Positions 1 to 9,003 of a stretch of 63,024 nucleotides of DNA are shown piece after piece. Each line of letters begins with the position of its first letter. The stretch's first letter is position 1. The stretch is from Promethearchaeota archaeon Loki_b32 (GTDB lineage: Archaea > Asgardarchaeota > Lokiarchaeia > Sigyniarchaeales > SOKP01): assembly GCA_005223125.1 (NCBI GenBank), contig NJBH01000021.1:1-63024 (forward strand), given 5' to 3'. The translations under genes were made by a program, and so were the position numbers. The notes under the pieces were generated by a model. The model searched no databases. It was given only the letters and a program-made list of their open reading frames with translations, and had not been told where the DNA came from.

Positions 1-969
1 ACCTAATTCTTCTGCTTTATTTTGTAGAAAAATCTTGTCTAACTGTTTAACTTTCTCTTCAAGTTCTATTTCTGTGTTAGCTTCTACTGTGTAAAACATT
101 GTACCCCTTTTTCTCTTTAAGTTTTCCCATAAAGGAAAAATTCCTTTTTCTGTGCCTACCCTTACTAATAAATCCATAAAATACATCGAATCGTAAACAT
201 CAATCCCTTTAAGCCTAAATTCAGTAAAAATTTTTGCTGATATTTCTTCAGATTTTCGAGGCATAAGAAATGTTTTATAATTCGCAAATGGAGGTTTTGG
301 AAAAACTTGTAATGATACTTGGGTTTTCACTCCAAAAATTCCGTTATCACCGCAAAAAAGACTTGCGAAGTCAGGACCGTTTCCGAATCTATTAAACGGC
401 AATTTTGAATATTTATTTGCTTGCGAACCTGTTTCAATTATTTCCCCAGTAGGTAGAACGACCTCTAAAGAAACTAATTGATTCGTACATGACCCATATT
501 TAGCACATCCCCCACCTCCAACTGATTGATGAGAGATACCGCCTCCAACTGAAGCTGTCAGTCCGGATCCAGGACCTAAACATCCTGTATATAATCCGAA
601 ATTGCATAAATAATCGTTTAATTTACCCCACGATATGCCTGCTTCGACGGTAACAATAAGATTTTCTTGGTCTAGATTAAGTACGTTGTTCATTCCCTTT
701 AAGTCCAAGACAATTCCACTATCACCAATGGGTTTGCTGCCACCAAATTCACAGTCACCACCTCCACGGGATATAACAGCTATATTTTCATCGTTAGCAA
801 CTTTAAGAATTTCAGAAACTTCTCGAGCATCCGTTGGTCTTATAACGATATCTGGAACCCCTTGTAATACGGGATCTACAGTCCTCGAATAAGCGTGTCT
901 TATATATAGATTATCTGAAATGCAATTTTTTGATACAATCTTTTCAAGTTTTTGATATAATTCTGACAA
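1..969 (-). CDS. FAD-binding oxidase (GlcD/vanillyl-alcohol oxidase type), partial
   Basis: The reading frame runs open to the left window edge, so only the N-terminal 323 codons are seen. It starts at a TTG at 967-969, aligned exactly with the ATG of the paralog at 2857-4371 (SELYQKLEKIV against SDLYNKLEKIV). The PCMH-type FAD-binding signature is visible: DIVIRPTDA, then GGDCEFGGSKPIG, then the glycine-rich GSGLTASVGGGISH stretch. Family members oxidise hydroxy acids or phenolic alcohols using FAD, often with a partner Fe-S protein. No Fe-S partner is seen here. It is divergently oriented from the CPBP gene 40 bp away, the same arrangement as around the second copy. Substrate unknown. Confidence 0.88.
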   Translation of the reverse strand, partial: MSELYQKLEKIVSKNCISDNLYIRHAYSRTVDPVLQGVPDIVIRPTDAREVSEILKVANDENIAVISRGGGDCEFGGSKPIGDSGIVLDLKGMNNVLNLDQENLIVTVEAGISWGKLNDYLCNFGLYTGCLGPGSGLTASVGGGISHQSVGGGGCAKYGSCTNQLVSLEVVLPTGEIIETGSQANKYSKLPFNRFGNGPDFASLFCGDNGIFGVKTQVSLQVFPKPPFANYKTFLMPRKSEEISAKIFTEFRLKGIDVYDSMYFMDLLVRVGTEKGIFPLWENLKRKRGTMFYTVEANTEIELEEKVKQLDKIFLQNKAEELG

Positions 970-1008
970 GTCTTAAATCCTTTTAATTATGGATTAAAAT
1001 AATATATA

Positions 1009-1635
1009 ATGGAAAGCTTCCAATATATAATAATTACTTATGGCATTAGAAAATTGGAATTGAGTAGAAAATATCTGACTATTACCTTTGCAGTAATAAT
1101 CTTAATAGTTCCATTATTTTTTGGCATTTACACTGAATTCCTCATCGTTAATGATTTTTCTCTTTTTAATCTGGTATATTTACTTATAGGGTTTGTATTC
1201 CTTTTGGGTTTAGGAAAAGCGATGGAACATTTTATGTACAAAGGGGCAAGCAAAGAAACTATGAAACATCACGATGTAATTAACGCTCTATTGAATAAAG
1301 ATGGTAAAACCATCTTATTTGTTTTTTTTCCTCTAACTATGATAATGGAAGAATTCATCTTTCGCTATTATCTCATGGGACTATTATTATTCCAGCTAAA
1401 GTTAGGCTTAATCTTAGTAATTTTAATTTCGAGCGTGGTTTTTTCTCTCTATCATTTACATATCTGGTTTAAATTCAAAAATTTAAAAATCTTGATATCT
1501 TATCTCATATCCTCATTTCTATTAGCAATCTATAACGGATATCTTCTTATTACGCTCGGAATATTTGTGTGTATCATAGTTCATACTATTTTAGTATTTA
1601 TCTTATATTACAATTTTTACAAAAAACTTTCTTAA
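1009..1635 (+). CDS. CPBP-family intramembrane metalloprotease
   Basis: A small polytopic membrane protein (208 aa from the first ATG) with the three CPBP/Rce1-like motifs in order: EEFIFRYY (EExxxR), FSLYHLHIW (FxxxH) and IVHTILVF near the C-terminus. These residues bind the catalytic metal inside the membrane in characterised members. The paralog at 4835 begins at the residue matching RKYLTITF, so the true start may be TTG at 1054 or 1060 rather than the ATG at 1009. It lies between the oxidase and GNAT genes. Substrate is not predictable. Confidence 0.8.
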   Translation: MESFQYIIITYGIRKLELSRKYLTITFAVIILIVPLFFGIYTEFLIVNDFSLFNLVYLLIGFVFLLGLGKAMEHFMYKGASKETMKHHDVINALLNKDGKTILFVFFPLTMIMEEFIFRYYLMGLLLFQLKLGLILVILISSVVFSLYHLHIWFKFKNLKILISYLISSFLLAIYNGYLLITLGIFVCIIVHTILVFILYYNFYKKLS

Positions 1636-1687
1636 TATTCTCTGATTATTGTTTCTATAATTAGGTTATTTATTATTAATTGAAATC

Positions 1688-2560
1688 ATGAAATTATATT
1701 TCCGAGATTTAACAAAAAAAGATATTCCGGCAATCTTAGACATCAGCAAAGATATATGGGAAGGTGATGATTATATTCCTGATGTTATAGAGAGATGGTT
1801 AAATGAAAAAGACAAATTGGCTTACGGTGCTTTTCTTGAAGAAGAAATGAAGGAATTAATTGGACTTGGAAGAGTAAAAATGTTTCCTAATGGAGTAGCT
1901 TGGTTAGAGGGTGGTCGAGTGAAGATAACTCATCAAAAGCAAGGAATTGGACGTGATTTGATGAAATATGCTATTGATTACTCAATTCAAGTAGGTGCAA
2001 AGATCGCTCAATACGATACATCCTCTAGAAACTTTGGTTCGAAATCTCTAGCAAAATTCCACGGATTTAAAGAGAAAAAAAGGATGGAAGTCTTAGAGTG
2101 TGATGTTAACAAGTTAAAGCTAAAAGAGTACAAGTTCTCTGATATACGAGAAATCTCTAATGAAGAAGCAAAAAAAGTTTATCAAAGAATGGATATTGGT
2201 CCTGGAGATGAAATAAATATCGGATGGTCGTATATTCCATTATCAAGTTTAGAAGACAAAAATTCTGTATGGTTAACAAATTCTCAAGCAATTTTGCAAA
2301 AAAGAGACATGGGAAGTCGTGACCTTCCTGAAAAACCGAGTGAAAGAGAAATATGGATAATAGTCTATGGGACTCCCGAAGCAATCCTTGATCTAATATC
2401 TTATACACTAAGCTTCGAAATTGATAAAAATGAAATTGATGTAGTTGAGCTTTACTGTAAGGCTGAAGTAGTAAAGTATGTAAAAGAATTAGGGTTTGAA
2501 GATCCCTCTTGGGAAGAAGAACCCGTAGCTGTAGTTCTTTATGAAAAAAAATTGACTTAA
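1688..2560 (+). CDS. GNAT-family N-acetyltransferase
   Basis: 290 residues. The N-terminal half has the GNAT core: MKLYFRDLTKKDIPAI at the start, a central WLEGGRVKITHQKQGIG strand-turn that supplies the acetyl-CoA pyrophosphate loop (here K-Q-G-I-G), then SLAKFHGF. The C-terminal half (about 145-290) has no obvious second acetyl-CoA loop and may be a degenerate GNAT or a substrate domain. A close paralog lies at 7360-8226 in the same duplicated neighbourhood. Acceptor substrate unknown. Confidence 0.85.
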   Translation: MKLYFRDLTKKDIPAILDISKDIWEGDDYIPDVIERWLNEKDKLAYGAFLEEEMKELIGLGRVKMFPNGVAWLEGGRVKITHQKQGIGRDLMKYAIDYSIQVGAKIAQYDTSSRNFGSKSLAKFHGFKEKKRMEVLECDVNKLKLKEYKFSDIREISNEEAKKVYQRMDIGPGDEINIGWSYIPLSSLEDKNSVWLTNSQAILQKRDMGSRDLPEKPSEREIWIIVYGTPEAILDLISYTLSFEIDKNEIDVVELYCKAEVVKYVKELGFEDPSWEEEPVAVVLYEKKLT

Positions 2561-2589
2561 AATACTGATTGATAAATAAAAAAAGGAAA

Positions 2590-2810
2590 TTACATCTTTC
2601 TTAAAGCTTTTTTATCGACTTTGCCTACTGCCGTAAGAGGCAGCTCTTTTAGAAATTCAATGAATTTAGGAACTTTATACTTTGCTAAATTGTCTTGAGC
2701 ATATTTTAGTATGTCTGCTTTCACTTCTTCTGAAGCGTGGTAACCTTCTTTAAGCAGCACATACAATTTAACTATTTCTGAACCTGGACGATCTGCGTCC
2801 CATGCAACTC
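2590..2810 (-). pseudogene. 3' remnant of an AMP-forming acyl-CoA synthetase
   Basis: Reading the minus strand gives DRPGSEIVKLY, then after a frame change YVLLKEGYHASEEVKADIL and the terminal lysine motif AVGKVDKKALRKM before a TAA. This matches the last ~72 residues of the intact ligase at 5452-7182. Two defects are visible: a 2-nt insertion in a CACACA run (about 2758-2763) shifts the frame, and everything upstream of the last ~72 codons is missing, with a TGA at 2811-2813. It abuts the 3' end of the oxidase gene at 2857, suggesting a deletion junction. Not expected to give a functional enzyme. Confidence 0.85.
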
Positions 2811-2856
2811 ATAATAGCCTTCCATTCTTTTTTTAAGTTTTTTAACTTGCTCATTC

Positions 2857-4371
2857 TTATTTTTCACCCCAAAAGTTGAATTTTCCTCTACTTAAAATCA
2901 TTTTAGGATCTAATATTTTTTTAATTGATTTCATTAAATTATAATATTCTTCTGAATAAGCACCAATATCTACCATTAAACGCGACATAAAATCTCCCAT
3001 CATATACCATTGCACACCAGCCTCAGTAACTCTTTTTAATAATGATTCCCATAGCTTTTGATTTATATCATCTATAAATTTATGAACTTCTCCATTGTAA
3101 TAACTCCAGAAACTTGTAAATCCACATGTTATTTCCACATTATTGCCATCTATAAGCAAAACAGGACCACTTCCTGCTATAGAACGGATTTTGGTAATTT
3201 CAAATATTTTTCGTATATCCTCATTGTGTTCCATGTCCCATTGATCAATGTCATTTAATATAGCGGGATATTGATTTATGGGAGCAAAGCATTCTGCTGT
3301 TAATGGTTGCATTGATGGAAATATTCCCCAAAGATTATGATAAAATTGATAATTTCCCTCTGTATATTGCCATTTGCCAAGATTTCCATCAGAAATTTCA
3401 GGACCTAAAAACTCAGCTTTATTATTTAACATAATTTCATCTAATTGTTTGACTTTCTCATCTAATTCTGCTTCTGTGTTAGCTTCTATTGTGTAAAAAA
3501 TGACACCTCTCTTTTTCTTTAAATGTTGCCATAATGGCATGAAATTCTCTTCTATTCCATATCTTACAATAAGATCCATTATATACATCGTATCATAAAC
3601 ATCAATTCCTTTTTGTCTGATTTCAGTCATGATTTTAGCAGAGATTTCTCTTTCTTTACGTGGTAATTGGAATGTTTTATATTCTGCGAATTCTGGTTTT
3701 GGAAACACTTGTAGAGAAACTTTTGTCTTTACACCAAAGATACCATTATCCCCACAAAATAGACCTGCTAAATCAGGACCGTTACCAAATCTGTTGAATG
3801 GAAATTTTGAATATACGTTTGCTTGAGATCCTGTTTCAATGATCTCTCCAGTTGGTAAAACAACTTCTAATGAAACTAACTGATTAGTACAAACTCCATA
3901 TTTAGCACATCCACCGCCACCTACTGAATGATGAGAGATACCTCCACCTATAGACGCACTCATACCAGAACCGGGTCCCATGCAACCAGTATAAAGACCA
4001 TAATGGCAAAGATATTCATTTAATTTTCCCCAAGAAATTCCTGCTTCGACAGTTACTATAAGATTTTCCTCATCTAAATTCAGAATATTGTTCATTCTTT
4101 TCAAATATAATACAATTCCATTATCTCCAATTGGTTTACTTCCTCCAAACTCACAAATACCAGCTCCACGTGGAATAACAGCAATATTTTCTTCATTAGC
4201 AACTTTTAGAATTTCTGAGATTTCTTCTGCATCCTTTGGTCTTATTACAATATCTGGAACACCTTGTAAAACAAGATCTACATTTCGAGAATAAGCGTGA
4301 CGAACATAAATATCATTAGAAATATATTTATCAGTAACAATCTTCTCTAATTTATTATATAAATCTGACAT
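2857..4371 (-). CDS. FAD-binding oxidase (GlcD/4-cresol dehydrogenase-like)
   Basis: A 504-residue flavoprotein of the PCMH/vanillyl-alcohol-oxidase superfamily, of usual full length. Residues ~37-215 are the FAD-binding domain (PDIVIRPKDAEEISEIL; IPRGAGICEFGGSKPIG; MSASIGGGISHHSVGGGG). The remainder is the substrate cap domain, ending with the typical LDPKMILSRGKFNFW. It starts with ATG at 4371 and is paralogous to the partial gene at 1-969. Directly after its stop, an ATG opens a short frame beginning MSKLKNLKKRMEGYYE. This loosely recalls the start of the Fe-S protein that follows the oxidase at 22417, so a partner gene may have been deleted here. Confidence 0.9.
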   Translation of the reverse strand: MSDLYNKLEKIVTDKYISNDIYVRHAYSRNVDLVLQGVPDIVIRPKDAEEISEILKVANEENIAVIPRGAGICEFGGSKPIGDNGIVLYLKRMNNILNLDEENLIVTVEAGISWGKLNEYLCHYGLYTGCMGPGSGMSASIGGGISHHSVGGGGCAKYGVCTNQLVSLEVVLPTGEIIETGSQANVYSKFPFNRFGNGPDLAGLFCGDNGIFGVKTKVSLQVFPKPEFAEYKTFQLPRKEREISAKIMTEIRQKGIDVYDTMYIMDLIVRYGIEENFMPLWQHLKKKRGVIFYTIEANTEAELDEKVKQLDEIMLNNKAEFLGPEISDGNLGKWQYTEGNYQFYHNLWGIFPSMQPLTAECFAPINQYPAILNDIDQWDMEHNEDIRKIFEITKIRSIAGSGPVLLIDGNNVEITCGFTSFWSYYNGEVHKFIDDINQKLWESLLKRVTEAGVQWYMMGDFMSRLMVDIGAYSEEYYNLMKSIKKILDPKMILSRGKFNFWGEK

Positions 4372-4575
4372 TTCAGTAATATCCCATTATTTTTATATTA
4401 GAACAATTTATAATAGACACGTTTTATTACTTAAATATATTTCAAACTAAATTAATGTTAAATCTTTGAAGCAGTAACACAGATTCTAATAATAAGAAAG
4501 AGAAGGGTGTAAAATATCTATTATAGAGGTTACATACTAATTCGCTTAAAGGCAATTGGTACCGAGTGGAAAGTT

Positions 4576-4800
4576 GTGGAAAAATTAACTAATTTAAAAT
4601 CTATTGAACCAGATGAGGATTGGAAAATAACATATGCTACTCCGATTTATGGTGGTTGGGATGTAATCGTAGAGTGTTCCTTCTCTAAATTAAGAGATAT
4701 AGACAAAATAGTCACTTACTGTAGAGTAGATAAAGATTTATCTCAATGGATAGAGGAAACAACTACACTTATGGGCTCTAAAAATGATTATTCCGGTTAG
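4576..4800 (+). CDS. Lrp/AsnC ligand-binding (RAM)-like small protein, probably 5'-damaged
   Basis: The translation resembles a stand-alone RAM domain: GYILIRLKAIGTEW..VEKL, then TYATPIYGGWDVIVEC and a final WIEETTTLMG. Stand-alone RAM proteins bind amino acids or small effectors and lack the DNA-binding helix-turn-helix. The first strand lies upstream of the earliest usable start (GTG at 4576): the frame is open from 4513, just after a TAA, but has no ATG, GTG or TTG before 4576. Either a rare start is used, a frameshift separates the true start, or it is a decaying gene. It has no counterpart in the first copy of the duplicated block. Confidence 0.5.
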   Translation: MEKLTNLKSIEPDEDWKITYATPIYGGWDVIVECSFSKLRDIDKIVTYCRVDKDLSQWIEETTTLMGSKNDYSG

Positions 4801-4834
4801 ACTACTCTTAATTAATGATTAGGTTTATTAAATT

Positions 4835-5560
4835 GTGATAAACATCAAGAAATACATTATCATTTGCATTATAACAATAATACTAACTATTCCAAAATTT
4901 TTCCGTGTTTTTATTGAATACTTTTTGATAAGTGTAATCAATTTAGTTTCAATCGTAATTTTAGTTTTTGGTATATCCAGTCTTCTGCTTATAGGAATTT
5001 TAATAGAAGTTTTTGCTTATAATAATCATCTTTTTGAAATAATACAAAATCACGATGTAATAAATGCTTTAATTCATAAGAATAATAGATTAATTGTATG
5101 GATTTTCTTTTCAATCACAATGATAATGGAAGAATTAATTTTCCGATATTATTCTATCAGTATTTTAAATTCATATTTGAATTCACAATATTTCTTAATC
5201 ATCCTTATTTCAAGTATAACTTTCTCTCTTTATCATATCCATATCTGGTTTTCTTTTAAGAATTTAAAAATACTGTTCATCAATCTGATTCATCCATTCT
5301 TAATGGGATTATATCTTGGATTTATTTTTTTTTCTCTTGGGTTTATTTCATGTGTTATTGCTCATTATACTATAGCCTTTTTTATGCATTACAACCTTTA
5401 TAGACGATATTATAAGAACCAAACCAAGAATAAAATTTTAAAAAAAAAAAATTATTTATTTCTCAAAAGTTTTTTATCTACCTTTCCAATAGAGGTTAGT
5501 GGCATTTCCTTTAGGATTTCGATGAATTTTGGAATTTTATATTTAGCTAGGTTTTCTTGA
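4835..5560 (+). CDS. CPBP-family intramembrane metalloprotease, second copy with run-on C-terminus
   Basis: Starts with GTG at 4835 and is paralogous to the gene at 1009. The motifs EELIFRYY, FSLYHIHIW and IAHYTIAFFMHYN are intact, with about six hydrophobic helices. The paralog stops shortly after the equivalent of HYNLYRRYY. Here the frame passes an A11 tract (5441-5451) and continues about 36 codons into sequence antisense to the acyl-CoA synthetase 3' end. The tail is probably not a conserved part of the protein; a lost stop or a homopolymer indel would explain it. Confidence 0.75.
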   Translation: MINIKKYIIICIITIILTIPKFFRVFIEYFLISVINLVSIVILVFGISSLLLIGILIEVFAYNNHLFEIIQNHDVINALIHKNNRLIVWIFFSITMIMEELIFRYYSISILNSYLNSQYFLIILISSITFSLYHIHIWFSFKNLKILFINLIHPFLMGLYLGFIFFSLGFISCVIAHYTIAFFMHYNLYRRYYKNQTKNKILKKKNYLFLKSFLSTFPIEVSGISFRISMNFGILYLARFS

Positions 5561-7182
5561 GCAAATTTTAGAATATCTGCTTTAATTTCTTCAGAGGGTT
5601 TATATCCCTCTTTTAATAATACGTATAATTTAACCATTTCAGAGCCGGGACGATCTGGATCGGGGATACCTACAGATGAACAGAGTTCAATTGCGGGATG
5701 TTTATTCATTTTATCATCTACTTCAACACTAAATACTTTATACCCACTAACAATAATCATATCTTTTGTACGGTCTACAATAGTAATATAACCATCCTCA
5801 TCCATTATACCAACATCTCCAGAATAGAACCACCCATCTTGAAGCGCATTTTCTGTTTCCTTAGGTTTATTCCAATAGCCTTTAAAAGTTTGAGGTCCTC
5901 TTATTACAATTTCACCAGGTTCTCCTATAGGAACTTCCCGGGTTCTATCAGAAACATCTACAAGTTTAACTTCTGTGTTTGGAAAAGGGACACCAACAGT
6001 TCCAATTTTTTTAGGTCCGAGAAAAGGATTCATCGTAACTCCTGGGCTATTCTCAGTCATTCCATAAGCTTCTATAACTTTTCCTTTACCAACTACCTCT
6101 TCAAATTCTTTGATATTTTCTGTAGGAAAAGGAGCTGCTCCAGAAATGTAACCTTGAACATCACTTAAATTTAATTTTTTAAACCTTCGATTTTTTAATA
6201 GAAGAAGATAGAGCGTAGGTACATTATAAAAAAGTGAAATTTTATCCTCATATTCTTTTATTTTACTTATCATATAATTTGTATCTCTCGGATCTGGAAC
6301 TAAAATTTGTGTAGCTCCTAAAAAGGTAGTTTGAAGGCAAAATTGAAGCCCAGCTAAATGAAAAAAAGGGAATCCAGAGATATATACCGCATTTCCAGGA
6401 TTCACACCTGGCTCAAACCAATGTTCTATTATTTGTAATAAAGATATTACGTTTCTATGAGTTAATATTGCTCCTTTGGGGGGTCCAGTTGTTCCACCAG
6501 TATATTGTAGTAATAATACATCATCAGGATCTATTACAACATCTGGTGGTTTTTCATTTGAATATTTTTCTAAAATTTCATTATAAGTATAATATTTTAA
6601 TCCATCAAGAGGATCAACTTTTCCAACAGGAACTTTTCCAATCTTAATTAGTTGTTCTTTCATTGCAGGTTCCAGATCTAATACATCCGATACATTAGTA
6701 GTAATGACAATCTTTACCTCAGTTGTACCTGTTTGTAATGCCTTTCGAACTTTTTCTTCATAAAATGAATCCAGAGTAATAATGGCTTTTGCTCCGCAAT
6801 CTTTTAGTTGATATACTATTTCATTTGGTTGCAAAAGAAAATTCACCCCTGTAACAGCACATCCCGCGTAAAATGTACCAAACATTGCTACAATAAATTG
6901 AGGAACATTCGGTAAATTTATAGCAACTCTATCACCTTTTTGTAATCCGTTCTCAATAAGGCAATTTGCAAAACTAGTAACATATTTTTCAGTTTCTTGG
7001 AAGGTTGCTCGTGAACCTTGAAAATCATAACATAAACTATCAGGAAATTTATTTACAATCCTTCTAAACATTTCAGCTAAGGAATAAACTTCAATATCGA
7101 TCTCGGGTTTTACATGTTTATCAAACGATTTTAACCAAATTTTTTCTGAATAAGGACTATTTTCCATCATTTTTTCTGTCAT
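5452..7182 (-). CDS. AMP-forming acyl-CoA synthetase (fatty-acid--CoA ligase)
   Basis: 576 residues, full length for the ANL superfamily. It activates a carboxylic acid to acyl-AMP and then to acyl-CoA. Motifs in order: P-loop YTGGTTGPPKGAILTH (~227-242), substrate-site GYISGAAPFP, adenine motif YGMTENSPG, hinge YSGDVGIMDEDGYI followed by VDRTKDMIIVSGYKVF, and the C-terminal catalytic lysine in SIGKVDKKLL. The overall pattern fits medium/long-chain or aryl acyl-CoA ligases; the exact acid is not predictable. Together with the neighbouring FAD oxidases it suggests acyl or aromatic acid use. A truncated paralog lies at 2590-2810. Confidence 0.92.
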   Translation of the reverse strand: MTEKMMENSPYSEKIWLKSFDKHVKPEIDIEVYSLAEMFRRIVNKFPDSLCYDFQGSRATFQETEKYVTSFANCLIENGLQKGDRVAINLPNVPQFIVAMFGTFYAGCAVTGVNFLLQPNEIVYQLKDCGAKAIITLDSFYEEKVRKALQTGTTEVKIVITTNVSDVLDLEPAMKEQLIKIGKVPVGKVDPLDGLKYYTYNEILEKYSNEKPPDVVIDPDDVLLLQYTGGTTGPPKGAILTHRNVISLLQIIEHWFEPGVNPGNAVYISGFPFFHLAGLQFCLQTTFLGATQILVPDPRDTNYMISKIKEYEDKISLFYNVPTLYLLLLKNRRFKKLNLSDVQGYISGAAPFPTENIKEFEEVVGKGKVIEAYGMTENSPGVTMNPFLGPKKIGTVGVPFPNTEVKLVDVSDRTREVPIGEPGEIVIRGPQTFKGYWNKPKETENALQDGWFYSGDVGIMDEDGYITIVDRTKDMIIVSGYKVFSVEVDDKMNKHPAIELCSSVGIPDPDRPGSEMVKLYVLLKEGYKPSEEIKADILKFAQENLAKYKIPKFIEILKEMPLTSIGKVDKKLLRNK

Positions 7183-7359
7183 TTTTGATCAAATTAGAAT
7201 TTTTTTAGTCAGATTTAATTAGTTTTAATAGTATTCTTATTGTCAGATCTATATTTAAAATTAATTATATATTTTTAGAGTGAATATCATAAAAGATAAA
7301 TTTTACAATGGGTATTAATTTACTAAAATTAATTGTTTAACGATTTTGAAAGAATTAGC

Positions 7360-8226
7360 ATGAAAGTTTATTTCCGTGAATTAACGAGTGAAGACATCCC
7401 CGCTATTAAAGATATTAGTAAAGATATTTGGGAAGGAGATGATTATATTCCATATGTTATCCAAGAGTGGTTACAAGAGAAAAATTGTATGAATTATGGA
7501 ACTTTTAATGATGAAAAAAAAACCGAATTAATCGGATTTGGAAGAGTGAAATTATATAATAAGGATATTGCTTGGTTAGAAGGAGGAAGAATAAAAGTAT
7601 CATTTCAGGGTCAAGGTATTGGTAAATTACAGCTAGGTTATGCAGTAGAATATGCTAAAAAAGTAGGAGCAAAAATCGCTCAATATGATACGTCATCAGG
7701 TAATTTCGCATCAATATCATTGGCTAAATATTTCGGTTTTACACGGAAAAAATGTATGGATCTTGTTATTGCAAATTCTGAAGATATTAAAATAACTAAG
7801 AATATAACTCCGAAGTTTGAAGAACTTTTTGCTAAAGATGTAAGAGAGCTCTACAAGGATTTTGACATTGGCACTGGAGATGAAATTTGTATTGGTTGGT
7901 CATTTATTCCACTAAAATATATTACTGACGAACATGGAACATGGATACATAATAAAGATGCGATCTTACAAAAAATGGAGTTTAAAAGATCTCATAAGTA
8001 TGAGTTTCCAACAGAACAAGAAGTTTGGATGATTGTTTATGGAAAACCTGAAGCAGCAAGTAATTTAATTAAATACACAATTCAAAAAGAGCTTGATACC
8101 AAAAAATCCAAATCTTTCGAAATTTTTTGTAATTCTAATGTCGTCAAGCTCATAAGTGAAATTGGATTTAAGTATCATGAAAATAAACGTTTTGGTGTAA
8201 TATTATTTGAAAAATTCTTAACTTAA
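7360..8226 (+). CDS. GNAT-family N-acetyltransferase, second copy
   Basis: Paralog of the gene at 1688. The ATG at 7360 (MKVYFRELTSEDIPAI) aligns with the first gene's start and is preferred over the upstream TTG at 7333. The acetyl-CoA loop (GGRIKVSFQGQGIG) and the following GAKIAQYDTSSGNF are conserved between copies. The C-terminal half again includes EVWMIVYGKPEAA, matching EIWIIVYGTPEAI of the first copy, so the whole two-part architecture is conserved. It is divergent from the acyl-CoA synthetase across about 180 bp of AT-rich sequence. Confidence 0.85.
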   Translation: MKVYFRELTSEDIPAIKDISKDIWEGDDYIPYVIQEWLQEKNCMNYGTFNDEKKTELIGFGRVKLYNKDIAWLEGGRIKVSFQGQGIGKLQLGYAVEYAKKVGAKIAQYDTSSGNFASISLAKYFGFTRKKCMDLVIANSEDIKITKNITPKFEELFAKDVRELYKDFDIGTGDEICIGWSFIPLKYITDEHGTWIHNKDAILQKMEFKRSHKYEFPTEQEVWMIVYGKPEAASNLIKYTIQKELDTKKSKSFEIFCNSNVVKLISEIGFKYHENKRFGVILFEKFLT

Positions 8227-8325
8227 ATTACTTTACACTCATTCTTTATATATCTCATCTAATAAATAATAAAAATTGATGTATCCTCGAAAAGCCTTTA
8301 GAAAAAAAAATGAAAAAAAAAATTA

Positions 8326-8859
8326 TTAACTTTCGATACTCATTTGGTAGTCTTGAGTTTTCTTGTTTCCACAATGGATACAAAAAGCGACTCCTCTGTC
8401 TGAAAGGGTTTGAAGCATTGAATCTGTAAATTTATTACCACACTCATTACAAAAAGTTACTTCAGGCTGAACAATTTGTACGGTTTTTTGAATTGGAACA
8501 ATTGGCTCTTCTTCTTGTTTAACTTGTCTAACTTGAGGTGAGGCTTGTTGTACTGGTACTTGCTGTATCACGACAACTTGATTTTTTTCCGGTTTTGGTT
8601 TTCCTGAAATCGCGTAATATAATCCTTCAAATATCTTATAAAAGAGTAAACCAATTCCTTTCAAAAGATAATAAACACCTTTCAGTATATAGTAAACTAA
8701 ATAACCAACACCTTTCAAAATGTAATAAACTAAAATTACAGCGAGTGTTAACACCGCAAAAACTCCTATCAATACAAGAACTTGTGCGTAAATTGGCTGT
8801 ACTAAAAACCAATTAACAATTTCTTGCCAGGTGATACCAATAAAATATAAATCATCCAT
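8326..8859 (-). CDS. Membrane protein with C-terminal zinc ribbon
   Basis: 177 residues. A hydrophobic helix near residues 25-48 (VLVLIGVFAVLTLAVILVYY) is followed by repeated amphipathic units of the form YYILKGV..YYLLKGIGLLFYKIFEGLYY, then a Gln/Val/Pro-rich linker. It ends in a zinc ribbon: CNECGNKF ... CIHCGNKK. The repeated units may lie on the membrane surface or form a hairpin. The ribbon is probably cytoplasmic. Function unknown; small zinc-ribbon membrane proteins recur in this window. Confidence 0.7.
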   Translation of the reverse strand: MDDLYFIGITWQEIVNWFLVQPIYAQVLVLIGVFAVLTLAVILVYYILKGVGYLVYYILKGVYYLLKGIGLLFYKIFEGLYYAISGKPKPEKNQVVVIQQVPVQQASPQVRQVKQEEEPIVPIQKTVQIVQPEVTFCNECGNKFTDSMLQTLSDRGVAFCIHCGNKKTQDYQMSIES

Positions 8860-9003
8860 TATTTTATCACTCCAATATTTTATTTTTACTTAATTCAAAG
8901 GAGACTTAAATCAAATTAAAAAAATTTGGAGTCCAGTTTTTGAAATCGTAGTAAAAAAAAAGTAATAAATATTACTCATAAGTTTGTGTTTAATTTATTC
9001 AGG

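Noticed and set aside
5698-6168. Plus-strand frame of 156 codons inside the acyl-CoA synthetase
   Set aside because: Antisense shadow of a gene with all ANL motifs; its composition is not protein-like.
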